From Brevibacillus sp042683565 (GTDB taxonomy: Bacteria; Bacillota; Bacilli; Brevibacillales; Brevibacillaceae): a stretch of DNA of 64,000 bases. Positions 33,771-41,032 of the stretch are shown piece by piece (the stretch's first letter is position 1; every line of letters begins with the position of its first letter). The notes under the pieces were generated by a model that was not told the DNA's origin, made no database searches, and saw only the letters and a program-made list of their open reading frames with translations. The stretch is from contig NZ_JBHUJW010000041.1 of assembly GCF_042683565.1 (NCBI RefSeq), positions 62,001 through 126,000 on the forward strand. Reading direction: 5' to 3'. Made by a program: the position numbers and the translations under genes.

Positions 33771-35201
33771 ATGATCAAACAAGTACGGGTTGTTCTCTTT
33801 CTGGTTATGCTGTTTACTTCCATCGTGTTGTTGTCGAGCCAGACCAGCGCTGCAGCAGGAGCTATTTCGTGGACAAAGCCGGTGGAGCGGGAGACGAAGC
33901 AAGCGATCAAGGGAGGGACCCACAAGAAGCAGGAGTTCGCGTTTGGCGACGGGGATTTGTACTGGATACACCAGGTGACCGCTGGGCAAAATCAGCAGCC
34001 GTACGTCGTAACGATTCCCGTCAAGGGGGAGAGCGCCACGTTTCGCTATCGGGCCGTTGCGGCGAACAAGCAGCCGTACTGGGCACAGGTCAGTCTGCGT
34101 GACGTGCGGGTGCTCCCGGCTGCATCCGGATTTCTCGAGACGGAGAACAAATCGGTCTGGCTGGGCAAGCCGATTGTCTACGCCGCACTGGGCAAGGGGA
34201 CGATCGACGAAAAGCTGACACTGGCGCCTCCCGTCGAAGTGAAGAAAACAGCGGGCGGGTATGTGCTGCAGGTGCGCTTGCCGATGCGAGCCGGTCTTAT
34301 CAGCGAAATGTGGGCGCTGGAGTCTGCTGAGCCGCTCGTCATCTGGGGGAAGGAGTCGCTGGAACAGATCTGGCTGACGCTCGATGTGACAGATCAGGCC
34401 AAGTGGCTGTATGACGGCTACTACTACAAAAGCCCTTCCACCTACGTCCCGTACACCGAGACGTCCTACTGGCGCATCCCGGAAAACTACGTGCTGCGCT
34501 CCTTCCTGTACACGGGAGGGAGCAAGGCGGCGCTCGATATGGGGTACGTCATGCTGAAGGCGAGCTTAAAGCAGCAGGAGCAGCAAGGCTACTGGAAATC
34601 GCTGCCCCGTTCCCAGTGGCTGCAGAATGACTACGGCATCTCCGAAGGCTTTTACGACACACGCTTCAATACAGGGGCGGCGGGCATGATGCTCAAGGGC
34701 TGCGCCTTGTACCAGGAAGGGGAGTTTTGCGATGCGGCCAAGCGATACACGCTCTTTTTCCAGCAGCATGCCGTAAGCAACCATTACGTCGTGGAGGGTA
34801 CCCGCCCTGGTTGGCTGGTAGCCGATTATGCCACGGTCGGGAAAAAGTCCAACACCCATGTGTCGCTCAACCACCAACTGGCGGAGATCAACTACTTGTA
34901 CAGCAGTTACTTGCAGTTTGGCGATCCGACAGACAAAGACCTCGCGGATATTATGCTGGGAGGAATCGTCAATCTCGGGTCCAGGTGGATCGTGAGCAGC
35001 GGCGATCTGCACTACGCCTATTTTCCGAACGGAACCTTCGGACGTACGGATTACCCGTACTTGACGTATAATGATTTGGTGGAGACGCAGCGGCTTTACA
35101 AGCTGCTGCACGGCATGGAAGAGCCGACGATCGGGAAGCTGATGGCAAGCAAGCTGGCATGGATGGAGAAAAATAAAGTGGCTTACTTGACGATCAAATG
35201 A
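33771..35201 (+). CDS. secreted protein, possible alpha/alpha-toroid (glucuronyl C5-epimerase-like)
   Basis: 476 residues, ATG after AGAGGGGG. A signal peptide (MIKQVRVVLFLVMLFTSIVL, cleavage near TSA-AA) predicts export. The N-terminal about 190 residues look beta-rich. The rest is helical and aromatic-rich, with PYTETSYWRIPENYVLRSFL, NDYGISEGFYDTRFNTGAAGM and DYATVGKKSNTHVSLNHQLAE, reminiscent of the C-terminal domain of D-glucuronyl C5-epimerases and related toroids. The resemblance is by eye only. It may act on wall or extracellular polysaccharide; secreted protein of unknown function is the safe label. Confidence 0.55.
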   Translation: MIKQVRVVLFLVMLFTSIVLLSSQTSAAAGAISWTKPVERETKQAIKGGTHKKQEFAFGDGDLYWIHQVTAGQNQQPYVVTIPVKGESATFRYRAVAANKQPYWAQVSLRDVRVLPAASGFLETENKSVWLGKPIVYAALGKGTIDEKLTLAPPVEVKKTAGGYVLQVRLPMRAGLISEMWALESAEPLVIWGKESLEQIWLTLDVTDQAKWLYDGYYYKSPSTYVPYTETSYWRIPENYVLRSFLYTGGSKAALDMGYVMLKASLKQQEQQGYWKSLPRSQWLQNDYGISEGFYDTRFNTGAAGMMLKGCALYQEGEFCDAAKRYTLFFQQHAVSNHYVVEGTRPGWLVADYATVGKKSNTHVSLNHQLAEINYLYSSYLQFGDPTDKDLADIMLGGIVNLGSRWIVSSGDLHYAYFPNGTFGRTDYPYLTYNDLVETQRLYKLLHGMEEPTIGKLMASKLAWMEKNKVAYLTIK

Positions 35202-35204
35202 ACA

Positions 35205-35254
35205 AGGGCAGCATCGGTTGTCTGCGCTGCGTAGACACCGAAGCTGCCCTTTTC
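35205..35254 (+). terminator. terminator after the secreted protein gene
   Basis: AGGGCAGC-TCGGT-GTCT pairs with AGAC-ACCGA-GCTGCCCT, followed by TTTC. It is a very long stem. Confidence 0.85.
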
Positions 35255-35300
35255 TTGCGCGAACGCGGTCTGATCTGCGCGGGGCGAGGCCGCCTTTCCG

Positions 35301-36011
35301 TTATCCTTCTGCCTTTTGCAGGACGAACAGCGTCAAAAAGCTGACGGCCTCGCGCAGCTCTACGCTCAAACGGCCAGCGATGTCCGGGGTGACCCCTTCC
35401 TTGTAGACAGGTTCTTCCTCCAGCAGCCGAAAGCCGTTTTCAGCAGCCAGCTTTTTCGCTTCCCACGGCATCATCGTGTTCTGGATCGTCGCTTCCTCGT
35501 ACAGGCGGCGATAGCTGTGCGCGCGCGGACCTGCTGTCGGTCCCAAAATGCCGAGCACGAGGGTGCCGCCGGGCATCAGGACGCGGCGCAGCTCCAGGAG
35601 AGCCTTCAGCGGAGAAGGGGTGAATTCGACGACATTGATGGAGAGAATACCCGCGAAGGTCGCGTCGGCAAAAGGGAGACGGCTGATGTCTCCGGTCTGG
35701 AACGGAATGGACAAGTCAGCGTTTTTGGCCCGGTCATGGGCGAGCCGGATCATTTCCCCGGCAATGTCGATGCCCTGTACCTCATAACCGGATGAGGCCA
35801 GTTTGCAACTCGCAAAGCCATCGCCGCAGCCTGCGTCGAGTACGGGGCCGTTGCCCGGCTGGACGTATCGCTGGAAAAGCGGCAGAATCGTGCGGCGGCT
35901 GCCGCGCTCCCACATGTTGTCGCTGTTGGCATGCCAGTCTGCGGCAAACTGGTCCCACTGCTCGGCAGCCATTTGGTTCCATGGGTTCATCGGAAGGACT
36001 ACCCCTTTCAT
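35301..36011 (-). CDS. class I SAM-dependent methyltransferase
   Basis: 236 residues from ATG 36011 (AAGGA ten bases upstream); ATG 35990 (MNPWNQMAAEQWDQFAADW) with AAAGGGG upstream is also possible. The SAM-binding motif I VLDAGCGDGFASCKLA, the acidic loop VQGIDIAGEMIRLA, motif post-II FQTGDISRLPFADATF and LRRVLMPGGTLVLGI place it in the Methyltransf_11 (UbiE/SmtA-like) group. Cytosolic; the substrate is unknown. It is divergent from hppD. Confidence 0.85.
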   Translation of the reverse strand: MKGVVLPMNPWNQMAAEQWDQFAADWHANSDNMWERGSRRTILPLFQRYVQPGNGPVLDAGCGDGFASCKLASSGYEVQGIDIAGEMIRLAHDRAKNADLSIPFQTGDISRLPFADATFAGILSINVVEFTPSPLKALLELRRVLMPGGTLVLGILGPTAGPRAHSYRRLYEEATIQNTMMPWEAKKLAAENGFRLLEEEPVYKEGVTPDIAGRLSVELREAVSFLTLFVLQKAEG

Positions 36012-36065
36012 GATTGATCTGTCCTTATTGTAGCAAGCATGAGCGCTATTGCGTACTTTAATAAA

Positions 36066-36116
36066 TGAAAGCGTTTGCGCGTTTGCGCGGTATTTGGTGT
36101 TCTTGCGCGAGTAAGC
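36066..36116. promoter_or_regulatory. cre-like site and repeated TTTGCGCG boxes before hppD
   Basis: TGAAAGCGTTTGCG (36066-36079) matches the catabolite-response consensus at about 12 of 14 positions. Overlapping it, TTTGCGCG occurs twice in tandem (36074-36089) and a CTTGCGCG follows near 36112. This suggests a regulator site in the divergent methyltransferase/hppD region. Confidence 0.4.
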
Positions 36117-36195
36117 GCTTCCAATGTACTCTCATAGTAACGGCAAAATAATCCCAATTGAAGGAATAATACGAAAACAAAGCGGAGGGGTAGCA

Positions 36196-37287
36196 ATGAG
36201 CAACACCGATTTTTTTCCTGTACAGGACTGGGACTATGTGGAGTTTTATGCGGGTAATGCCAAGCAGATGATGCACTACTTTACCAAAGCGTTTGGTTTC
36301 GAGGCTGTCGCGTACGCCGGCCTGGAGACCGGGTCCCGCGACAAGGTATCGTATGTGCTGAAGCAAAACCACATGACGTTCGTCATCAGCGGCGCACTTA
36401 CGCCGGATCATCCTATCGCAGATTTCGTGAAGAAGCACGGGGACGGCGTCAAGGACGTGGCGCTGCGCGTGGAAGACTGTGAGCAGGCGTATCGCGAGGC
36501 GGTGTCGCGCGGAGCTATTCCGATCATGGAGCCGACCGAATATACCGATGAGCACGGAACGGTCAAAAAGGCGATCATCGGGACATACGGCGATAACGTC
36601 CACTCTTTTATTGAACGGAAAAACTACAACGGGCCGTTCCTGCCTGGCTTTGTCGCCTACGAGTCGCCCGTGAAAAGCGCGGGAACGGGGCTGATCGGCA
36701 TCGACCACATCGTCGGCAACGTGGAAGTGATGGATGAGTGGGTGTCCTACTACCAAAAAGTGATGGGCTTTACAGCGGTGCAAAACTTCAGCGATGACGA
36801 CATTTCCACCGAGTATTCCGCCCTCATGTCGAAAGTGATGCAGAGCGGCACGGGGCGGATCAAATTCCCGATCAACGAGCCGGCAGAAGGGCGCCGCAAA
36901 TCGCAAATCCAGGAATTCCTCGACTTCTATCATGGGCCGGGCGTCCAGCACATCGCGATCTTGACGAACGACATCATCGACACGGTCAGCAAGCTGCAGG
37001 ACAACGGCGTGGATTTCCTCTCCGTGCCGGACACGTACTATGAAGACTTGAAGGAGCGGGTCGGTGAGATCGACGAAGACATCGAGGTGCTGAAAAAGCT
37101 GGGTGTCCTGGTGGACCGCGATGACGAAGGCTATTTGCTGCAACTGTTCTCCAAACCGATCGTCGACCGCCCGACGCTGTTCGTGGAAATCATCCAGCGC
37201 AAAGGCGCCCGCGGCTTCGGCAACGGGAACTTCAAGGCGCTGTTCGAGGCGCTGGAGCGGGAGCAGGCGCGCCGGGGCAATCTGTAG
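36196..37287 (+). CDS. hppD: 4-hydroxyphenylpyruvate dioxygenase
   Basis: 363 residues starting MSNTDFFPVQDWDYVEFYAG at ATG 36196, after AGCGGAGGGG; the longer frame lacks a ribosome site. There are two vicinal-oxygen-chelate modules. The iron ligands are recognisable as His in GIDHIVGNVE, His in GVQHIAIL and Glu in LFVEIIQRKGARGFGNGNFKALFEA, which also carries the conserved C-terminal family block. It converts 4-hydroxyphenylpyruvate to homogentisate in tyrosine breakdown. No homogentisate dioxygenase or fumarylacetoacetase lies beside it here. Confidence 0.95.
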   Translation: MSNTDFFPVQDWDYVEFYAGNAKQMMHYFTKAFGFEAVAYAGLETGSRDKVSYVLKQNHMTFVISGALTPDHPIADFVKKHGDGVKDVALRVEDCEQAYREAVSRGAIPIMEPTEYTDEHGTVKKAIIGTYGDNVHSFIERKNYNGPFLPGFVAYESPVKSAGTGLIGIDHIVGNVEVMDEWVSYYQKVMGFTAVQNFSDDDISTEYSALMSKVMQSGTGRIKFPINEPAEGRRKSQIQEFLDFYHGPGVQHIAILTNDIIDTVSKLQDNGVDFLSVPDTYYEDLKERVGEIDEDIEVLKKLGVLVDRDDEGYLLQLFSKPIVDRPTLFVEIIQRKGARGFGNGNFKALFEALEREQARRGNL

Positions 37288-37354
37288 CCTGCAGCAAGCG
37301 AGGGGAGTGGCAGTCTTTCCCGTTTTTGCCCCCCGGTTCAGTGTTAAATCGGAT

Positions 37355-37395
37355 CGCTCCATAATCGCCGGGAAGTGCCAAGGCGCTATGGAGCG
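37355..37395. repeat. inverted repeat downstream of hppD
   Basis: CGCTCCATA (37355-37363) and TATGGAGCG (37387-37395) are perfect 9-base arms, with an inner CGCC/GGCG pair. There is no T-run, so it is not a classic terminator. Confidence 0.5.
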
Positions 37396-37448
37396 AATGG
37401 TCAAAGAGGGAATAAATAAGCCTCAAAAAGGTGATATTTAGCATACAA

Positions 37449-37480
37449 AAAAGACCTGGGGGTTTACTTCAGGTCTTTTC
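37449..37480. terminator. bidirectional terminator
   Basis: AAAAGACCTG pairs with CAGGTCTTTT, with A-rich and T-rich ends usable from both sides. It lies between hppD and the remnant on the minus strand. Confidence 0.75.
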
Positions 37481-37684
37481 TACTGTTCAAGTCTACGCTT
37501 CATTTCACGCAATTGGGCTACACTCTCAATAGACCTTGCTGACAGTAGGCCAATTACTTCCTGGTGTGTGTCGAGTTTATCTTCAAGGTGCCTGAAATGG
37601 CTGCGGGCTTCGGTTTTTCAGTTGTCGAGTTTTATATTGATCTTGGATAGTTTCTTTGACAGACGGTTCTGTCTTGTCAGACAA
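37480..37684 (-). pseudogene. frameshifted coiled-coil gene remnant
   Basis: On the minus strand, a frame from TTG 37684 reads SDKTEPSVKETIQDQYKTRQLK. After a run of five A (T-run 37614-37618 on the plus strand) the sense continues in the next frame as TEARSHFRHLEDKLDTHQEV, then IGLLSARSIESVAQLREMKR, RLEQ, stop at 37480. Removing one A joins both into a single 67-residue charged helical protein with coiled-coil periodicity. So it is either a frameshifted small gene or a sequencing error in a homopolymer. No ribosome site is clear and the family is not recognised. Base composition is less GC-rich than its neighbours. Confidence 0.5.
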
Positions 37685-37751
37685 TGATCTTGACCATTGG
37701 AACGGGCGCTATGGATAATGAGAGTAACGCTCTAGTGGAGGGGATGATTGC

Positions 37752-39479
37752 TTGAACATGGCTTTGATGATGCCGCTTGCTGAACGGACGGCTGTCCTCA
37801 TCGTTACGGCGCTCCTGTTTACGCGTGTTCGCGCTTTTCGCAGCATTTTGAACCAGCAGGCGACGTGGAAGGAAAAGGCGGTCATGGTCGTGATCTTCTC
37901 CGCTATCTCTATTTTTGGAACATACAACGGCATCTGGTATCAGGATGCCATCGCCAACTCGCGGGTGATCGGAACGGTCGTAGCAGGGCTGTTGGCCGGG
38001 CCGTGGGTGGGCCTTTTGACCGGATTGATCGCCGGCATCCACCGATACTCGCTCGGGGGCTTTACCGATCTGGCCTGTGCCATTTCCACCATCAGCGAAG
38101 GCTTGATCGCCGGATTAGTCTACCAGTTTCGCCGCAACCGCCATCAGGAGATCGGGTGGACGACTGCCTTGATCGTCGGGTTTATTGCGGAGTGGATGCA
38201 GATGGGGATCATCCTGCTCGTCGCCCGGCCGTACGCCGATGCGCTGACGCTCGTCCAGACGATCAGCATCCCGATGTCTGTCGTCAATTCGCTGGGAATC
38301 TCCATTCTCGTCATCATTATTGATCTGGTGAAAAAAGAAGAGGACCGGATCGGGGCTCTGCAGGCGCAGCGCACCATGCAGGTCGCAGACAAGACCTTGT
38401 CGTATTTGCGGGAAGGGCTGAACTTTCAGTCGGCGCGGATGGTAGCAGAAGAAATTTTGCGGACGACCCGCGTGGCTGCCGTGGCGATCACGGACACGAA
38501 GAATGTGCTGGCACATGTCGGCGCTGGTTCGTCCCATCACGTAGTGGGCGAAGGCATCACGACCAAAGCGACGCAGGCGGTCCTGGACACCCGGGAACTG
38601 ATGATCGCCCGCAACCGCGAAGAAATCGGGTGCAAGGAGTCCAACTGTCCCCTGCGCTACGCCATCCTCGTGCCGCTGATGCGCAGGCGCGAGGTGGCAG
38701 GCGTGCTGAAGCTGTACCAGGACCGCTCCCGCAAGCTGTCGGCGGTCGATCTGGAGCTGGTACGCGGATTGGGCAACCTCATTTCCACCCAGTTGGAGCT
38801 GGCCGAGCTGGAAAAGCAGTCGCGCCTGCTGGCGGATGCGGAAATCAAGGCTTTGCATGCGCAGATCAACCCGCATTTTTTGTTCAATGCGCTCAACACG
38901 ATCGTCTCGTTCATCCGCTTCCGGCCGGAGCAGGCCCGCGAACTGCTGATCCACCTTGGGGAATACTTCCGCCGCAATTTGCATGATTCCGGGGGATACG
39001 TCAGCCTGGCCGAGGAGTTGGAGCACATCGAGGCGTATTTGGCGATCGAACGTGCCCGCTTCGGGGAAAAGCTGCACGTCACGTACGACATCGAGCAAGG
39101 TGTCGAAGGCTTGATCGTTCCCGGGCTGATTTTGCAGCCTTTGGTGGAGAACGCCGTCAAGCACGGCCTGCTGCCCAAGCGAGAAGGGGGCACGGTCCTG
39201 ATCAAGGCGCGGCTTACGGACAGCAGGACGTTGGAACTGACGGTCGCAGACGACGGTGTCGGCATGCCGGCAGACCCGTTTGCAACTCCGCAAAAGCAGC
39301 GCGAAGGCAGACGCCGTCTGTCCGGGATTGGCTTGTCCAACGTGAGGAGCAGGCTGCAATCTATCTACGGCAGCCCGTACGGAATCGAGATCAAGAGTGC
39401 TCCTTTTGAAGGAACGACCTGTATCATAACCATGCCGGTGGGGGTGAGGGCCAGTGTTCAAAGTGTTCATCGTGGATGA
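37752..39479 (+). CDS. LytS/BtsS-type sensor histidine kinase
   Basis: 575 residues from TTG 37752, ten bases after GGAGG; ATG 37758 is the alternative. An N-terminal 5TM-Lyt membrane domain (about 10-200) includes GTYNGIWYQDAIANSRVIGTVVAGLLAGP. A GAF-like domain (about 215-345) with CKESNCPLRYAILVPL follows, then a His-kinase domain with phospho-acceptor HAQINPHFLFNALNTI. The ATP-binding N box is LVENAVKHG with DDGVGMP. Such kinases sense pyruvate or related signals (BtsS, YpdA, LytS). The response regulator gene overlaps by 26 bases, and a CstA-type transporter lies just downstream. Confidence 0.9.
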   Translation: MNMALMMPLAERTAVLIVTALLFTRVRAFRSILNQQATWKEKAVMVVIFSAISIFGTYNGIWYQDAIANSRVIGTVVAGLLAGPWVGLLTGLIAGIHRYSLGGFTDLACAISTISEGLIAGLVYQFRRNRHQEIGWTTALIVGFIAEWMQMGIILLVARPYADALTLVQTISIPMSVVNSLGISILVIIIDLVKKEEDRIGALQAQRTMQVADKTLSYLREGLNFQSARMVAEEILRTTRVAAVAITDTKNVLAHVGAGSSHHVVGEGITTKATQAVLDTRELMIARNREEIGCKESNCPLRYAILVPLMRRREVAGVLKLYQDRSRKLSAVDLELVRGLGNLISTQLELAELEKQSRLLADAEIKALHAQINPHFLFNALNTIVSFIRFRPEQARELLIHLGEYFRRNLHDSGGYVSLAEELEHIEAYLAIERARFGEKLHVTYDIEQGVEGLIVPGLILQPLVENAVKHGLLPKREGGTVLIKARLTDSRTLELTVADDGVGMPADPFATPQKQREGRRRLSGIGLSNVRSRLQSIYGSPYGIEIKSAPFEGTTCIITMPVGVRASVQSVHRG

Positions 39480-40236
39480 CGAGGCGCCTGCCCGCGCGGA
39501 GCTTCGTTATTTGCTGGAGCAGTTTCCGGATGTCTCGGTCGCGGGAGAAGCGAGCAGCGGAGAAGAGGCGCTCGAATCCATCCTGCAGATCGAGCCGGAT
39601 GCCGTCTTTTTGGACATCCATCTGCAGGACAGGGACGGGGTGGATGTGGGGCAGGAGTTGCTCGAATCGATGGTCAATCCGCCGGTCATCATCTTCGCCA
39701 GCGCTTATGAAATTCACGCAGTGCGGGCCTTCGAGACGGATGCGATCGACTACATCGTCAAACCGTTCAGCGAGCCGCGGCTGGAAAAGACGGTGAACCG
39801 TGTGCGGAAAATGCTGCGGACCAGAGAGACGCAGGCCCAGGCAGCACCGAACCTGGGGGAGCAGTTGCACACCTTGCTGCAAAACGTCCTGGCTGACCAG
39901 CAGCCGCGCCGGGTTCCTGTAGAAAAGAATGGCAAAATCATGCTGATCGACCCGAACGAAATCGTCTATGCGACGCTGGAAGGACGCTACGCCAGCATCT
40001 ACACCGCAACCGAGCAGTTTTCCACTTCCTTTACCTTGCAGGAGCTGGAGAGCCGACTGTCCCCGAAGCAGTTTTTTCGGACGCACCGGGCCTACATCGT
40101 CAATCTCACCAAGACGGCCGAGCTGGTGCCGTGGTTCAAGGGATCGATCCATCTGGTCATGCAGGACTGCCGCCAGACGGAGGTTCCCGTGAGCCGCAAC
40201 GTCGCGAAGGAGCTGAAAAAGCGGCTCGGGTTCTAG
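39454..40236 (+). CDS. LytTR-family response regulator (LytT/BtsR-like)
   Basis: 260 residues from GTG 39454, with GGGGTGAGGG upstream, starting inside the kinase gene. The receiver domain (1-120) has acidic pair DDEAPARAE, phospho-acceptor Asp in DAVFLDIHLQDRDG, and the KPF block YIVKPFSEPRLEKTV. The C-terminal LytTR DNA-binding domain (about 155-258) includes IVYATLEGRYASIYTA, FFRTHRAYIVNLTK and VPVSRNVAKELKKRL. It would activate promoters of transport genes; cstA, 0.8 kb away, is the natural candidate. Confidence 0.92.
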   Translation: MFKVFIVDDEAPARAELRYLLEQFPDVSVAGEASSGEEALESILQIEPDAVFLDIHLQDRDGVDVGQELLESMVNPPVIIFASAYEIHAVRAFETDAIDYIVKPFSEPRLEKTVNRVRKMLRTRETQAQAAPNLGEQLHTLLQNVLADQQPRRVPVEKNGKIMLIDPNEIVYATLEGRYASIYTATEQFSTSFTLQELESRLSPKQFFRTHRAYIVNLTKTAELVPWFKGSIHLVMQDCRQTEVPVSRNVAKELKKRLGF

Positions 40237-40369
40237 CGTGCAGCTGTTTCCTGTGAAATGGTTTCCCCTTTTTGCACCGCCACCTCCACGCTAAGATGAT
40301 GGAAGGCCAAAATCTCGAAGATCACCAAATTGAAAACCATTGCTTTTTCAACGCTTTTGAACGGAAAAC

Positions 40370-40417
40370 GGGGCGTCTCCAGGTCAAAACATCGACTTGT
40401 GAGACAGCCCCTTTTTT
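40370..40417. repeat. convergent-gene hairpin repeat, copy 3
   Basis: GGGGCGTCTC and AGGTC precede GACTT and GAGACAGCCCC, then TTTTTT. The longer similarity to copy 1 begins near 40316 (CGAAGATCACCAAATTGAAA). It sits between the convergent lytT-like gene and the gene at 40475-40735. Confidence 0.82.
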
Positions 40418-40474
40418 CACGGTCAAAAGCCGCAGCTTTTTCGGCCAGCAGCAGTGCCATGCGCGGTGCTGCGC

Positions 40475-40735
40475 TCAATGCTGCTGATTTTTCGCCTGAT
40501 TCAGCTGCTTGATCGTCTCGATGATTTCACGGATCTGACCGCGTGCTTTTGCATGCTCCGGCTGACTCGCCCAATGCTGGATGAGCGGGGGCATTACTTT
40601 GCTCATATGGGTGTACAGGGCCCATACCTTCACCATTTCTACACGGTCGGGCGTTGCCTCGCCTGTCAGCAGTTCCGTAAACTTGTACAGAAGTTCTTCA
40701 AGTTCAGGGACGAGCGCTTCCTTTTTTTCTTCCAT
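40475..40735 (-). CDS. small helical protein of unknown function
   Basis: 86 residues starting MEEKKEALVPELEELLYKFTEL, ATG 40735 after GGAAAGGATGA. The open frame continues far upstream antisense to cstA, but only this part has gene-like codon use and a ribosome site. All-helical and acidic, with an aromatic patch MVKVWALYTHMSKVMPPLIQHW and a charged end (REIIETIKQLNQAKNQQH). It is divergent from cstA. No family recognised. Confidence 0.6.
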   Translation of the reverse strand: MEEKKEALVPELEELLYKFTELLTGEATPDRVEMVKVWALYTHMSKVMPPLIQHWASQPEHAKARGQIREIIETIKQLNQAKNQQH

Positions 40736-40958
40736 GCCAGTATCATCCTTTCCGGAACATATGAAGATCGCTCTGTCTATTGTACGCAAAACAAAAGCGC
40801 AGGGAAAGGCGGAAATGGGAAAGGTGGAAATGGAAGGGCCGGGCGCCTGCAAGAAGGCGAGACAGGCCGTTTCCTTCAAGAAAATGTATCCGTTTACATT
40901 CATGCGCAAATGGTGCGATTCGTGTTGCATTTTGTGCGTTTCAGACACAAAGCATTTT

Positions 40959-40971
40959 TGGAAAGTTTCCA
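40959..40971. promoter_or_regulatory. perfect 6-bp-arm palindrome upstream of cstA
   Basis: TGGAAAGTTTCCA lies 62 bases before the cstA start. It could be an operator; the factor is unknown. Confidence 0.35.
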
Positions 40972-41032
40972 CTGTGATACGTTCTAGGAAGGCGATCAGC
41001 CTGTTCAAAAATGAAAAAAGGAGGAGAATCAG

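Noticed and set aside
37388..37441. 17-codon ORF (MERMVKEGINKPQKGDI) after hppD
   Set aside because: It starts inside one arm of an inverted repeat, has no ribosome site and no recognisable relatives.
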